Assembly (NCBI GenBank): GCA_030549335.1
Contig: CM060194.1
Location: 35,112,171-35,176,170, forward strand
DNA length: 64,000 nucleotides
Reading direction: 5' to 3'
Source: Pontederia crassipes
Lineage: Eukaryota > Streptophyta > Magnoliopsida > Commelinales > Pontederiaceae
Part shown: positions 47,310 through 60,239 of the stretch, piece after piece
How the letters are laid out: every line of letters starts with the position of its first letter
How positions within the stretch are numbered: position 1 is the first letter of the stretch
Translations under genes and position numbers: made by a program
Notes under the pieces: model-generated
Told to the model about the DNA's origin: nothing
Database searches by the model: none
What the model saw: the letters and a program-made list of their open reading frames with translations, nothing else

Positions 47310-48857
47310 CTAATGATTCCCACCGATCAAACTGTGGCCAGGAACCTTGAGAACGCTTCTGTCATCCATCAGCCTCCTAACTCTCTCGGCGTCGTCGTAC
47401 CTGCCGACCTCAGTCAGCACATTCGAGTACACGACGTAGTCCCCGCTGTACCTTTCCTCCAACGTGAGCACCCTCCTCATCACCCTCTCGGCCATCTCCG
47501 CGTCGCCGTGCTTGCTGCAGCACCCCAGCAGCGTCCTCCAGACCACCACGTTCACCTCCAATGGCAACCCCACGATCAACTCCTCCGCTTCCCTCAGCCT
47601 CCCCGCCCTCCCCAACAGGTCGATCACGCAGCCGTAGTGCTTCGCCTCCGGCTCCACGCCGTGATCGTGCACCATGCTCTTGAAGAACCGCAGCCCTTCT
47701 TCCACCAATCCTCCATGGCTGCACGCGTTGAGGATGCTCAGGAAAGTGACCTGGTTCGGCCTCACGTTCCGCTTCTCCATCTTCTCGAACAGCGCCACCA
47801 CCTCGGTCGCCATGCCATGTATTGCCAGCCCGGATATGGCGGTCGTCCAAGACACCAAATTCCTTCTGTCGTCCATCTCGTAGAAGGCTCTCAGAGAGTT
47901 CCTTATGGAGCCACATTTTGCGTACATGTCGATGAGGGAATTCCCGACTCGGACGTCCGACGCGCTGAGGCCGCTCTTCTCGCAGTAGGCGTGCAGCGAT
48001 TCAGCCTCGCCCAGGCTGCTGAGGTTGGAGATGGCGGGAACGACGGCGAGCACCGTTATCTCCGTCGGCCTGATTCGTTCGTCGAGCATTCTCCTGAAGA
48101 GGGCCAGCGCTTCCTCTGGTCTGCGAGCTCGCGTGTACCCGTCGATCAGTCCGGTCCAGGAAATCACATTCCGGTCGGGCATACGATCGAAGAGCGATCT
48201 CGCCTCAACGAGCTCGCCCCAGCCCGCGAAGCCCGTGATCATCGCGTTCCAAGAAACAGAGTTCCTCTCGGGCATTTCGTCGAACGCCCTCTTGGCTTCC
48301 CCCAAGCAGCCGCAAGCGCTGTACATGTCGACGACGGCGGTGCCAACGTAGACGTCCAAGGCCAGGCCTTTCTCGATCACGATGCAGTGGAACTGGGCTC
48401 CGGCGTCCGGCCGCGACAAGTTGGCGCAGGACTTGAGGAGGAAGGAGAAGGTGAAGGTGTCGGCGGTGAAGCAGAGGTGGCGGATTTGCTCGTAGAGGCG
48501 GATGGCCTCCTGGGGGAAGCGGTCCTGGGAGTAGTGTCTGATGATGGTGTTCCAGAGCCTCATGGCATCTTGGTCGACTTGGTTATGGCGGCAGAAGCCA
48601 TTGGTGAGGAGGTGACAGTGGACTTGGAGAAAAGCCCGTCTTCCGGGAGGGTGGCGGAGCAGCAGAGAGAGGAGGCTACTGTGATGAAACGCCGGTGGCG
48701 GCGGCGGGGGCTTTGCGAGATGGGTTCCTGATGGTTGTTTGCCATGGGAGGAGGAGGTGGTGGTGATAATGCAGCGGAAGAGTGGACGACGGCGTGCCGC
48801 GGCGGAGGAACGAGTCGTCCTTCGATAATACATGAGAAACCATGAGGGCATTGGCAT
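47310..48857 (-). CDS. PLS-class pentatricopeptide repeat protein, 515 aa
   Basis: An intact intronless frame of 515 codons begins at the ATG at 48857 (MPMPSWFLMYYRR). The basic, serine- and arginine-rich first 60 residues suggest a mitochondrial or plastid transit peptide. PPR motifs of alternating P, L and S type fill about residues 100-430, for example LWNTIIRHYSQ, VGTAVVDMYSACGCLGEAKR, NSLIDMYAKCGS and NACSHGGLVEEGLRFF. An E-type tail ends with KVPGHSLIGGNH; there is no E+ or DYW domain. PPR proteins of this type bind organelle RNA and serve C-to-U editing or maturation. It resembles the mitochondrial At1g09220 type, from memory only. GC content is far above its surroundings. The stop lies about 40 bp from the MULE, which must lie in or beside its 3' UTR. 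Confidence 0.92.
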   Translation of the reverse strand: MPMPSWFLMYYRRTTRSSAAARRRPLFRCIITTTSSSHGKQPSGTHLAKPPPPPPAFHHSSLLSLLLRHPPGRRAFLQVHCHLLTNGFCRHNQVDQDAMRLWNTIIRHYSQDRFPQEAIRLYEQIRHLCFTADTFTFSFLLKSCANLSRPDAGAQFHCIVIEKGLALDVYVGTAVVDMYSACGCLGEAKRAFDEMPERNSVSWNAMITGFAGWGELVEARSLFDRMPDRNVISWTGLIDGYTRARRPEEALALFRRMLDERIRPTEITVLAVVPAISNLSSLGEAESLHAYCEKSGLSASDVRVGNSLIDMYAKCGSIRNSLRAFYEMDDRRNLVSWTTAISGLAIHGMATEVVALFEKMEKRNVRPNQVTFLSILNACSHGGLVEEGLRFFKSMVHDHGVEPEAKHYGCVIDLLGRAGRLREAEELIVGLPLEVNVVVWRTLLGCCSKHGDAEMAERVMRRVLTLEERYSGDYVVYSNVLTEVGRYDDAERVRRLMDDRSVLKVPGHSLIGGNH

Positions 48858-51800
48858 ACGACTTGCACATTGCCACTGTGTTTCATGTTATTTATTTTAC
48901 AAGAGTACCTAATTTTCTCAACTACAAGATTTTCTTCAAATTATTTTTTCTCCCTTCCCCTCCTAATTATCTACACTATAATATATCTTAATAAAAAAAA
49001 TCAGAGAAACTTAAAAGAATCATCCACCTTGATTTTTTTTAATTGCTTTACTATTTATGAATTTTATTAAAAAATATTGATTTAGATAATATAAGTAGTT
49101 ACATAGATAAGAATGTCATTTCATAGTTAATAAAGAAAAATATTTCCATAAAAGATCAAATAACGTAATTGTAGACACGAAAATGAGCGGACTTGATGTT
49201 TCTAAGGTCAAGATAATTTGTTAGAATTAAAGGGTGGGTTTTGCAAGTGAAACTAAAGTTCCTTCCGGTGTCGATGAATAGTTCGATTTAATAGATTAAT
49301 TAGAAAGTTGATATAATAAAAAAAATAGATGCGATGATTAATTTTTGGTGAGTTTTAAATTAAAAATTAGTATTATAAATATAAAATATAATATTATTAA
49401 TAAATAAAAATAAAATTATAAAGTACAATTTTTTACTAAAAAATCTTATTTAAATATAAAAATTCATTTTTTTTAATAATTTGTATTTAATGAAATATTT
49501 AATTTTTTAATGAAATAATAAGTAATAAATATTATTATATTAATTCTTTATTCTTTATATTTTTATCATATAATAAATAAATTATTATATATAAAATAGA
49601 TAAAAAGAAGAAAAAACTAAAAGAAAAAAGTTTGCAAAATAAGAAAAAGGTCACGTCGTTAGCAAAAACAAAAAAAAGAAAGAAAACCATAAATTGGTTC
49701 CACCAAAATAATGAAATGCTGGGCGGAACCAGGGTGAACAAGAGTCAAGCTCTGCCGCATTTATTGTGATCGGATTCCGCTTAGAGAACTAAATGACATG
49801 GATGCATTTTGAGAATTAGAGGTTGATTCCACTAGATTCATTCCACGGGCCAAACGTTACGAAAAAAAACTTAAGTATCATTTTCAAGGACAATACACGC
49901 TCAATACATGTCCTCAAAAGCATAACTTATCAGGTTTGTTTGGCTACTAGAATGGGCAGCCGGTTGCAGTCCATCGGTTCTATTTTTTTTTCAATTTTCT
50001 TTTTTGAATGTGACACTTACTTTTTTTTTAATTTCATTTTTAATTTTGTTTTTCTTTTCTTATTTTTTTTCTTTCAAATTACTTTTATAAAATAATTTAC
50101 TTATTAAATATAAATTATTTATTATAAAAGATTAATATAGTATTATTTATTACTTATAATTTTCTTAACAAAATTTAATGTTTCATCAAATATAATTTAT
50201 CAAAAAATGTTTTTTTATATTTAGATAATATTTTTAAACAATTATTAATAAAATTTAATTTATACTATATTTTAGTTAATTAATATAATTATATTTTATA
50301 TTTATAAGACCTATTTTTTAATCAAATAAGTCACTAAAATTAATTTATTATCTTTATCTTTTATCACATCAACTTTTTGTTTCTCATCATTATGTTTCAT
50401 TTTATTCAAATACATCTCAAATTAATATATCAATTTAATTATTCAAGTGAACTCGGGGAAATCACGATTCCAATTCCTAGCACAGCCATATCGAATGTGA
50501 TTGCTATTTTTTTAAAAAAAATAGAGGTACCTCTTCTTTGAACTAGTAGGAACACGTGTTCTATCTTTTTAATTATTGATTAAAAAATTGTGAATTATAT
50601 TTTATTTTTGTCCTTTTAAGAATTTTTGATCTGGTTCATTTTGATTTAATAAAAAACGAGGAGAAAAACTGTGTCCCTCCAATCGCGGAGGCACATGAAT
50701 TTTTATAGGTGCAAGACTGCAAGTGGATCCATTGGAATTGTAATAAATAATAAATATTGCTTAATTGCTCGCTTCAATGTCCATCTCAGTCGATGGAGGT
50801 GTTAATCCATTTGATGGTTGCAATCTTCACTTTCATTTTTCTTACCTTTTAGTATCATTTGGTTTTATATATTGTTATAAATTTAATAATTATATTTCTT
50901 CTAGGCATCCTAATTATTTTCTAATTTTATTTTTTCGGTAAATACTATCATCTGTTTCTTTTTTTTTTTATCATCACTTCTTTAAATACAATATTAATTG
51001 TTGCATGTTAATAAATTTATACACCATCTTTCTTAATTTAATATATCTTACCAAGTTGCATTTATATATTTTTATTACATATGTTAATATTTCATTTAAC
51101 TAATTACATCTTTCAAAAGTTTGATTTAATAAAGTTTAATAACAAACTTTAATATGATATTTTTATTCTAATTTTTCACTCCATTCACCAAATATTATTA
51201 TATACTTTGTAATATTTTTCTTACATTATAATACTAATTATGAAAAAATATCACATATAAAAGAGAGTAGAATCATTGTAGCAAAATAACATAATTATAA
51301 CAATACTTATTAATTGTTCTTAAAACTATATAAATTTTTTATTCATAAAGTAATATTTATTATCATATTTGACTTCACCTTTTATATTTTTGTATTATAA
51401 TATTTATAATGTGCACCTAGTGACGATAATTTCAATCTCCACTCCTTTAATGGAGGGGCACCATATCAATTCCTTACTTTAATTTGTATGACAATAGAAT
51501 ACATAGAGTTTCACAAATATATAAAAAATATGCATATGATCCTATCTCAAGAATAGAAGAATTTGCATATTTTATCACATATGAAAAATTTGAGATACCT
51601 ATTAAAGTTTTCTTCCTTTCATTAGTTTATTTTCTCCTATTATTAAGATTATATGAATAAAGATGATGCTCTTTTTTGACAACTTAACCTTTTTTTTATA
51701 ATTGGTAGCATATTCATGTAGCACCGTATCATAATAGGGTCAAGAGGTATTGAGTTTAAGCGTTGATACATTTTGTTAGAAATGCATTTGCTCCCATATT

Positions 51801-52032
51801 GGTTCTTGCTTTGGATTGTGAGATCAAAGTTATTGGTATTCCACACGTTAAGATTAATATAAAATTGAGTAGGATCACCTCTATGGAACTCTAATTACTA
51901 AAAAGAAAATCTCACCTCAATGGTCCATGTAAAGGGCCGTCCAAAATTACTAGTGAACTGACAGTGCATGAGAAGGTGTGTTAAAATCATAAATATAAAT
52001 GATATTACCCTTCCAATGACTTAAGATTTTAG
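48858..52032. other. AT-rich intergenic sequence
   Basis: No gene is recognised. Long A/T homopolymer-rich tracts occupy 49300-49620 and 49980-50350. Open frames of 60-90 codons here are low-complexity. The PPR promoter should lie in the first few hundred bases, but I cannot point to a clear TATA box. Confidence 0.5.
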
Positions 52033-52588
52033 GATGATTGTAGTTGATCTAATTTAAGACATAAAAACATTAGTCTTTATTAAATTGCTAGTAATAACAA
52101 TACCTATGCATTGAAAATCATAATTCATAAATGATTTGGTATCTTAGAATGCATATCCAATATATAATATCTTTAAATATCTAGGTATATAAAATACCTA
52201 AATCCTTAGAGTCACTCAACTAAGATGCATATCATAACAACTCACAAAATTCAGAAAAAAGATCAAACATCCGCTGTCAAGGTTCAAACATTAATACATG
52301 CGTGATTACTGATGATTGTAGTTGATCTAATTTAAGACATAAAAACATTAGTCTTTATTAAATTGCTAGTAATAACAATACCTATGCATTGAAAATCATA
52401 ATTCATAAATGATTTGGTATCTTAGAATGCATATCCAATATATAATATCTTTAAATATCTAGGTATATAAAATACCTAAATCCTTAGAGTCACTCAACTA
52501 AGATGCATATCATAACAACTCACAAAATTCAGAAAAAAGATCAAACATCCGCTGTCAAGGTTCAAACATTAATACATGCGTGATTACT
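52033..52588. repeat. 278-bp tandem duplication, apparently perfect
   Basis: The 278 bases at 52033-52310 (opening GATGATTGTAGTTGATC) are followed at once by a second copy at 52311-52588. I see no differences between them. The unit is non-coding and AT-rich. Confidence 0.92.
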
Positions 52589-53400
52589 GATGGGTGGATT
52601 TGGTTTGGATCACAATTTCGAATTCTAGATGTAATGTCCCCAAATCGATCCCCGTCATATGGTAAAAACCAACCTGAAGAAGCTACGAATATAACTTATC
52701 AGAAAAATGTCACAATCCACTTTAAAGTTATTCTATCATGTTGTCTTATGAGGCAAAACTTGCAAAAATTATAACTCGATCTACAAAGCTTATTTTTCAA
52801 ACATTCTAGTTGGAAAGGGAAGATAATAATCTCTTCTATAAAATCTTAATTTATCATATTTCTATCACATCAGTATTATTTTTAACATATTTTACAATTT
52901 CATTTTTTTACTATTGTCCGTGCTAGCTTGACAGCATGTATTCATTAATAATTTTTGATCCATAACACTGATTGACATGATTCTTGATTCTATGAACTAG
53001 ACTTCAAAGGCTATAATTCAAAATTTTTTTATCATTTAAGGCTCATTGAATAACTTTCGCTATGAAATCTAGACAATAAGGAATGGAGGAACTTAAATAG
53101 GATTTGATCAGAGTTTAATCAGATCTATTATAAGGAGATTAATCAAGGTGATTCCTGATTCACCCACCTCTTTTTGTGTTTGAATCCTTGCTGAGCCTCC
53201 TTCCTCAAACGTCGATACACCCTCCTATGAAACCATGCTCCTTCTTCTCCTTGCTGTCCACTTGAGGACTGAAGCACGAAATGCTTTTGGGTGTATGCGT
53301 GTGATTGTGGAGCAAGAAGAGGTCACATGGAGTTTCTTTGGTTTTAAACTTCTCAGATTTTTTGAGATTGCTTGAGTAGAATTTGATCTACTAGTAAGTT

Positions 53401-54671
53401 GTTTAGATAAGATTTGGGACTTGGCATACGTAGGATCCCAAATGGCACCAAGAAGGGGGAGGGGGGGGGGGGGTGAATTGGTGTTTAACCGAAAATATCG
53501 ATTTCACGAAATTCGTCGCAGAAGCACATAATCGATTCTTAAAACCTTTGCAATTCAGATCATAAACACAATACGAGAGGGAGATAGAGTGAGAGAAATC
53601 AAACACAATGAACACGGGTAGTTGTTGACGAGGTTCGGCCACACCTTGACCTACATCTTCGCTTCGACTTCTCGACCTTGAGACCGCCGGAGATTCCACT
53701 AGCACTTTCTTTGTTCCAAATGGAGCAAGGAAGAAAGCCCTTTACACCAACCACCTTTTCTCCGCTTCGAGAGGCAAGGCATCATCTCCTCCTTGGAAGC
53801 TAATTTATTTCTCTCGCTCAAGAGGTAAGATTTAGAACCTCTTTTACACAGGAGCTCTCTCTATTTTTTGAACAAAAATGTTTTTTTCTTTTGCAATAGA
53901 ACACTCACAAGAAGAGAAGAGAAAAAGAAGAGCACAACTAAAAAGATAACTTCAAGGAAAAGATCTTCTTTTGATTTCTTGAAGTATTACTCCAATGCTT
54001 GGATAGATGCTTTTGCTTCTGGCCTTGGCACCCCTTTTATAGGCTCTGGTATGTGAAAAATTCATCCAAAATTAATTCCATATTTTTCTCCTCAAAATAT
54101 ATCCATTACTATTCATTTCAGTAATGAATCGGTCGACCGGACAATATGACCGTTGCGCTGATTTCTCTAATTTTCGCAGCTGGTCGGTCGACCGGTACAG
54201 TCTCATAGTTTTGATTTGTAACTGTTGAGCTGGTCGGTCGATCGCTGCATCGGCCGGTCTGTCGATCGGTACAGTCTCGTAGTTTTCATTTGAGTAGCTT
54301 TTGCCTTGATCGGTCGATCGGTATCTCCGATCGATCGACCAGATTGTCTCGACCGGCCTCCCTAGCTTCGACCGGCAGGTTGACCGCCCTGCACTATTTT
54401 GAGCATAACTTTCTGCATATTTATCCAAATTAGATGATCTTGGAGTCTATGGAAAAGTAATAGAATTCTCTAGAACTTTGGCTTCCACATTCTTCCAAAA
54501 CTAATTAGATTAGTGACAATTATTTAATCAAAGTATAGTGTGTATAAAGTTATCTCTTTTTCTTTAAACTTTTTAGCATTTTATCTTTAATCATTCGAGG
54601 TTTGTATCATCAAAATATAATTTAATATGTCATTAAAACTTAGATCCAATAGCATATTGTTCCAACAACCG
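53401..54671 (-). mobile_element. LTR-like insertion inside the LTR at 52630
   Basis: The direct repeat GTAAGTT lies at 53394-53400 and 54672-54678, and the host LTR relative has one GTAAG here. Read on the minus strand the right side starts near TGTTGGAACAATATGC, a common start of Copia-type LTRs. A 14-16 bp G run followed by GTGAATTGGTG (53459-53485) and GAGGTTCGGCCACACC (53630) are widespread plant LTR motifs. The exact left terminus is not clear and no TG...CA pair fits the direct repeat, so the class is tentative. Confidence 0.5.
54128..54375. repeat. Cluster of GGTCGACCGG-type palindromes
   Basis: Several ATCGGTCGACCGG and GGTCGATCG words occur within an approximately 55-bp unit containing TACAGTCTC(A/G)TAGTTTT repeated near 54195 and 54275. 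It resembles the array at 18590-18850 although the two surrounding elements are otherwise different. Confidence 0.6.
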
Positions 54672-54731
54672 GTAAGTTAGATGATTTAATTAACATTTTT
54701 TGTTGTTTGTTTTGCTGGTTGTTACTCTAGA

Positions 54732-55832
54732 CATTTGGAATTTCAGGAATCCTAGGAAATAGGATTAATTGCATTTTTTTGGTAATTAATTTCCTTTATT
54801 CTCCTCTCACTAGATAAAGTGGTCTATCTTATTCTTCTCCTCTTTAATTTCCCTTTTGTTTTCCTTCTATCCACGTGTTTGCACAAGTACATAAGAAAAA
54901 AGTACTACACATGTCGATGATCAAATCTGGGGCATGCAGAAGTCAAAAGAGGTGAATTAGGTAAGGGAGGGGACTATTAAAAGACTCCTCCACACCTCCG
55001 TATTCCCGTCTATATGCTCACCTCAATTTTGTTTGTTTTTGTTTTCTCATTCAATGACACTAGGTCTAGAATGAACAAATTCTTACACAAGAGAAAGAGA
55101 GTGGGGGGGGGGGATCCACATCACAAGGGACTTTCAACACCAATAAGGTAGGCAGACGTGTTTAGATCAACCGTTAGGTGTTTGAATCAATTTAAGAAAG
55201 ATACTAATAATTATTAATCCAAATATGAATAACTATGAACTCACTATTGTTTTTGACCTGAAACGCTGAATATGTTTTGTATGAATTGCGCATGTAGATT
55301 TAAAAGGATATAAATTGTTTTGATCCCACTTTTAGTAGAGATGCATGTGTAGATCAAGCCTAAGAGGTTTATATGATAGTAGGGTTTGTAGTATAATGAA
55401 ATGCATATAAAAGTTGGATTTTGTGAAGGTTTGAATTCAAAAGAGTCCATGGTTTAATATGCTGCCATGTTAGTTAATTGAAAAAGAATGTATAAGTTGT
55501 AATTAATGGAATGGTTATAAATGATAATATCTAAACATTTAATATGGTCAACCTTCCATGACGTAATCAATAAGAATGTGTTGGGCACTAGGATTTATTG
55601 CTTAATATATGTTTTTATCCTAATCAAGATATGATCATGAAATGCCTTCATTGAATGTTATGATGGAAATATTAGGAGTTTATGTGATTAGGACTTATAC
55701 AATAAATCTACATAATTAAGAAGGACTTATAGAATAAATCTACATAATTAATTATTGTGTATTGCATGTACATGTTGGTAGTGTATAATGACTTAGAATT
55801 AGATTATGTCGTAAACTTTTAACAATAGGATG
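54732..55832. other. Intergenic sequence, no gene recognised
   Basis: AT-rich to mixed composition; a G run at 55103-55112; short open frames only. I see no terminal repeats. Confidence 0.45.
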
Positions 55833-55835
55833 TAT

Positions 55836-57824
55836 CACTACAATAAATAGAGTTTTAATCGACCAACTATTTGCGATGAGTGTCAAAAGTGGTCGTTAAA
55901 AGATGGTTTTAACGACTAGTTAAAATTCTCATCGTTGTACTTATCTTGAGCAATGACCATGATTTTCTTGTCATTAAAAGCTAATTAACGACCAGATAAT
56001 ACTTGTCAGTAATATCTAAAATATGCCCCGCGTTATTTTTTACCTCCGGCGTCAAAACCCTAACCTCATTTCACCTATCTTCTTCCCCTCTATTTCCTGC
56101 ACAACCCAACAATGATTTCATTGGAAGAGCAGCCATTCATGGTGGTTGTCTAGCAATCATTGTCATCACACTCACTCATTCTATGCTATCTCCAATGCAC
56201 TACCATTGTCAACCTCACCACTACCTTCTGCCCAAATCTCCATACTCTTGTACCATTGCTGCCATCTCCACCCCACCTCGAGCAATTGCAGTCCTCAAAC
56301 ACAAAGTCCGCGAAGGAATGAAGTTGATAGTTCCTTGATTGATGTTGTCTTGTGCCCCCACTCGCAACTCCGTGAATGAAATAGGATTGCCCAAAAAACA
56401 CCTTGAAGAAGTTTAGGGATTTCATAGGTAATATTGATTTATTATTGAATTACAACAAGTTCTCCCCCAAATTTTGGATTTTTTTTGCTTGTTCATTTCT
56501 TGATTCCAGTAGGTTAATACATATGATTGTTTTTGTTTATTGATCCTATTGATTCCAATAGGTTAGTCAGATAGTCTCATTTTTGTTATGTGGTGATTCT
56601 ATGTAAAAGAAAAGGGATTTTTTGGGTCCTAATGATTCCAAGCTCAGCGATATTTTGGGACTGGTGATGCTATGCAAATGAAAAGGGATACTGATATCAC
56701 TAGTGTTTTGATTATCTCTACATTACAATGATATGTATGCTCAATTTTATTTATGTTTTTTTATTTTTTTGTAAGAGTTATTAGTGTTTTTAATTCTAAT
56801 TCAGAAACATAATTGTCATTAAAATGTGAGATGGACCTTTAATTGGGAATAGTTTTAACTACTTTTGAGAAAGAGTTTTCCATTGTGTTAAAATTAAATA
56901 TGTTATCGACATTATGAAAAAGAAAAAAAGTGTGCTCCAACTTCTTATTATTTTAGTATGGAATCTAGCCATGGATGTTTCAACAACTTGGGAACCCAAA
57001 AGTCATGTATAAAACCATAATAATTTTTCTTTCATGTGATATCCTTTTCTTTAAAAAGTGTGAACATTAAGGCCCTATGTTGATAGAAATTGAGCAACTG
57101 CTTGACATATTTTACAGGGAAAACAACAAGTTTAGGAACACTAAAGATCAAAATTGACGAGTCAATGCATTGATCAATTACTTTCATACTTATGTTGTTG
57201 TTATGCCATCATTCACCTTAGTTATGATTCCTTCTCTTAATAATTAACAAAGTGCAACAGGTTATGCTTTTTCGAGCGCTCATTTCATGAAATATAATTC
57301 AAGCAATCATACATAGAGTGCAATCAACTTACATGAACTCAATAAGTAACTTAATACCTTCCTAGTTGTTGTATTATGGTTAAAGAATTTACTTTTTTCT
57401 TTGTTATTCTTTTTTTTTGTTCCATTTGCATATGTTCTTTGTGACATATTTTATAAAGTCAATTGCACATTTGTTTTAAATCCTAAATCAGTCTAATACT
57501 TGTTTCAAATGTTGCAATATGTTTTCCAAACTAAACAACTACTTGAGAAACTTGGATGTCTATTATAACATATTTTTCTTGGCATTTTAAATGATGTGAG
57601 AATACAATTCATGATTTTATTTTAAGGTTGTGAAAACTAATAAGGAACGGATGCAACTTGTCCATAATATTAGAACATTATTGGGGTACATAAATTCCCA
57701 AAATAACATGAAATATGCATGAAATTTGATGTTCATGTGTCAAATGTTGCAATACAAATTTAGGAACATGCAAGGTTATTGAAACACCTAAAGGTATATG
57801 ACATCATTGAAAACTATACTTTTT
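55836..57824 (+). mobile_element. Left part of a CACTA element (host of the broken transposase)
   Basis: CACTACAATAAATAGAG begins at 55836, preceded by TAT. Subterminal sequence repeats GACCA, GTCGTTAAAA and AACGACTAG words. A 111-codon open frame at 56003-56338 shows no domain. TNP2-like transposase sequence in the same orientation starts at about 58650, so this is the likely 5' end of the same element. No matching right terminus was found before 64000; it is either beyond the window or lost. Confidence 0.5.
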
Positions 57825-58646
57825 GGGCATGTTTGGATGAGAACTTAAAGGCAGAACTTTCCGAAGTTTTGACAAACACTTGATGAAATTTTCATGGGGT
57901 CTACTGTTCTGGTCAACGACTAAGTTTTCATTACAAAGTTCTTGCCATAACTAATGTTCTGATCAACGACTAAGTTCTCGTTACAAAGTTCTTGCCATGG
58001 GCAAGAACTTGCAAAGTTCTTACTTGTGGCAACAAGCTCTTATTTTTTTTATTGGCCTAATTGTTATATGTAATAATATATTATAGTGTATATATTATAT
58101 ATTATATATTTTACATATAACGTGTTATATATAATTATTTATTAATATATTATCAGTATATTATTAGAAATAATTTTTTATATATAATAATAAATTAATT
58201 AATTATAATACTTTACTTAGTATTATAGTATAATAAATTTATACAATTATTTATTTTTTAATGTATAATCATGCAGTTAATAAAATAAATATTTAATCCA
58301 ATATTAAGTAATTATTTTCTTAATTATTTATTATACTTTAATTAGTATTATAATATACTAAAATATTATTAATTAATATTATTCATTAAATTATTTTTTA
58401 CAGTATCTTAAATAATAATCAATTATAATGCTTTTTAATATAATATCTTCTATGTTATAGAAAATAATTTTTTTCATCTAGTTCTTACTTTTTATCCAAA
58501 CACCCACTAAAACTTATGTGTCAAATCAACTTTTTAAATTTCCATCATTATATTTTTCATCCAAACAACAAACCTAAACTTTTCTATCTAATCGATTAGT
58601 TCTCGAGAATTATTAAGAACTAAAATTCTATTATGCAAACACACCC
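57825..58646. mobile_element. AT-rich MITE-like insertion with GGGYRTGTTTG ends
   Basis: The left end is GGGCATGTTTGGATGAGAA; the right end in reverse complement is GGGTGTGTTTGCATAATAGAA. TTT lies on both sides. The interior at 58060-58460 is almost pure A/T. A ~50-bp direct duplication (TCAACGACTAAGTT) lies at 57906-58000. It sits immediately before the readable transposase. Superfamily unresolved (hAT- or Harbinger-like ends). Confidence 0.5.
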
Positions 58647-60239
58647 TTTGATATCACCACGAGGAAGTTATAGGTGAGCCACAATCTAATTATGACGATG
58701 AAGATGAAGACAAAAATGATGAAAATGAGGAGGCTGAGAGTGATGATGCAATGCAAGATATAATTCAAGATTTATATCATAATTTTGATGTTTACAATAT
58801 GAATGTCGAGGGTGGTGGTCTATATAATGAGCAACCAAATGCTGAAGTAAAAAACTTCTATAGACTTTTACGAGATTTTGGCGAACCATTGTATCATAAT
58901 TCAAGAAGTTCTAAGATTTCTACCAATATGGTTAAATTACTCCATATTAAAATTATTGGTTGTTAGAGTAATGAATCATTTACAATGCTTTTGAAGTTGT
59001 TGAAGGAAAAGTTGTTGCCTCATGGATCAAATTTACCCAATTCATACTACGAAGTAGATAAAATAATACAAGACCTTGGAATTTCCTACAACAAAATTGA
59101 TGCATGTATAAATGATTGCATGTTATGTTGGAAGGATAATGAGTTTCTTGACTCATATAATTGTGGCACATCCTGGAGGCAAAATAAACATAATGGAGAA
59201 ACACAATGTAAAAATGGTAAACTTATGCCTTTGAGGACTTTGCACTATTTTCCATTGAATCCTAAACTCCAAATGTTATTTATGTCTGCAAAAAACATCT
59301 TCACTAATGAGATGGCATCACAATAAAAGGATTGATGATGGATCAATGAAGGACCTTTTTAATTCATTAGCATGGAAGTCATTTGATGAAGTTCATCAAT
59401 CATTTGCTATGGAGCCATGTAATATTTCTCTTGGACTAATTAGTGATAGTTTTCAGCCTTTTGGAAATTCCAAAACCCTATATAGCATTTGGCCATATTA
59501 ATTCCTTATAATTTGCTACCATTGATGTGCATGAAGAAAGAAAATTTTATTTTGTCAATGTTAATTCCGAGACCAAAAAGTCTTAATGATGCAATTAATA
59601 TTTATCTTCAACCCTTAATGGATAAACAAAATGATTTATGGGAAATTGGTGCTGAGACCTTTGACACTTCAACTTGACAAAATTTCAATTTGCTTGCAGC
59701 ATTATTGTGGACTATGACTTTCCAACATATGAAAATTTGTCTAGATGGAGTACGAAAGGGAAGCTGGCATGCCCATGTTGCAATAAAGACAATGTTTCAT
59801 TGCGGCTAGCCAATGGCAAAAAGCATTGTTATATGGGTCATAGACTTCACTACAAGAATATCGCGCATTTGAAATGAACATTTATCTGACGGAGACAAAT
59901 CCTTCACATTTTTCGATGACATTTGCGATGAAAAGAAAAAAAACTTTTCAAAATACCAAGGGCCAAAAATTTCTTCACTATTATGGACAAACAAGTCCCG
60001 TTGTTAATTTCTTGACTGTCCTAGCCTTCAAAATTACCAATAGATTTAAAATCGTCAATAATTTCGAAGGCTAAGACCATCGATAATTATAGTTATAATA
60101 AAATATTTATAATATGTAAGAATATATTGAATATTTTATTATTATTTTTATTGACAGATCTAACATTCGATAACTATTATTATAAATATTATTTATATAA
60201 ATATAATATAAACTAAACATTAATATTATAATAATTATT

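Larger units (their letters stand above)
52630..54726 (+). mobile_element. Degenerate LTR, relative of 17596-19522, split by an insertion
   Basis: It starts TGTAATGTCCCCAAATCGAT, closely matching TGTAACGCCCCCAAATCGAC of the solo LTR at 17596, and ends TGGTTGTTACT. CTAGA flanks it at 52625-52629 and 54727-54731. Internally GATTCACCCACCTCTTTTTG near 53155 matches the other copy near 19118. A 1.27-kb insertion occupies 53401-54671. Confidence 0.78.

Noticed and set aside
47295..48731. 478-codon open frame on the plus strand
   Set aside because: It is the antisense of the PPR gene; the minus strand has clear PPR motifs and the plus-strand product is a histidine- and proline-rich by-product of high GC content.
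54072..54428. 118-codon minus-strand frame
   Set aside because: Same cause as above: palindromic repeat inside an LTR-like element.
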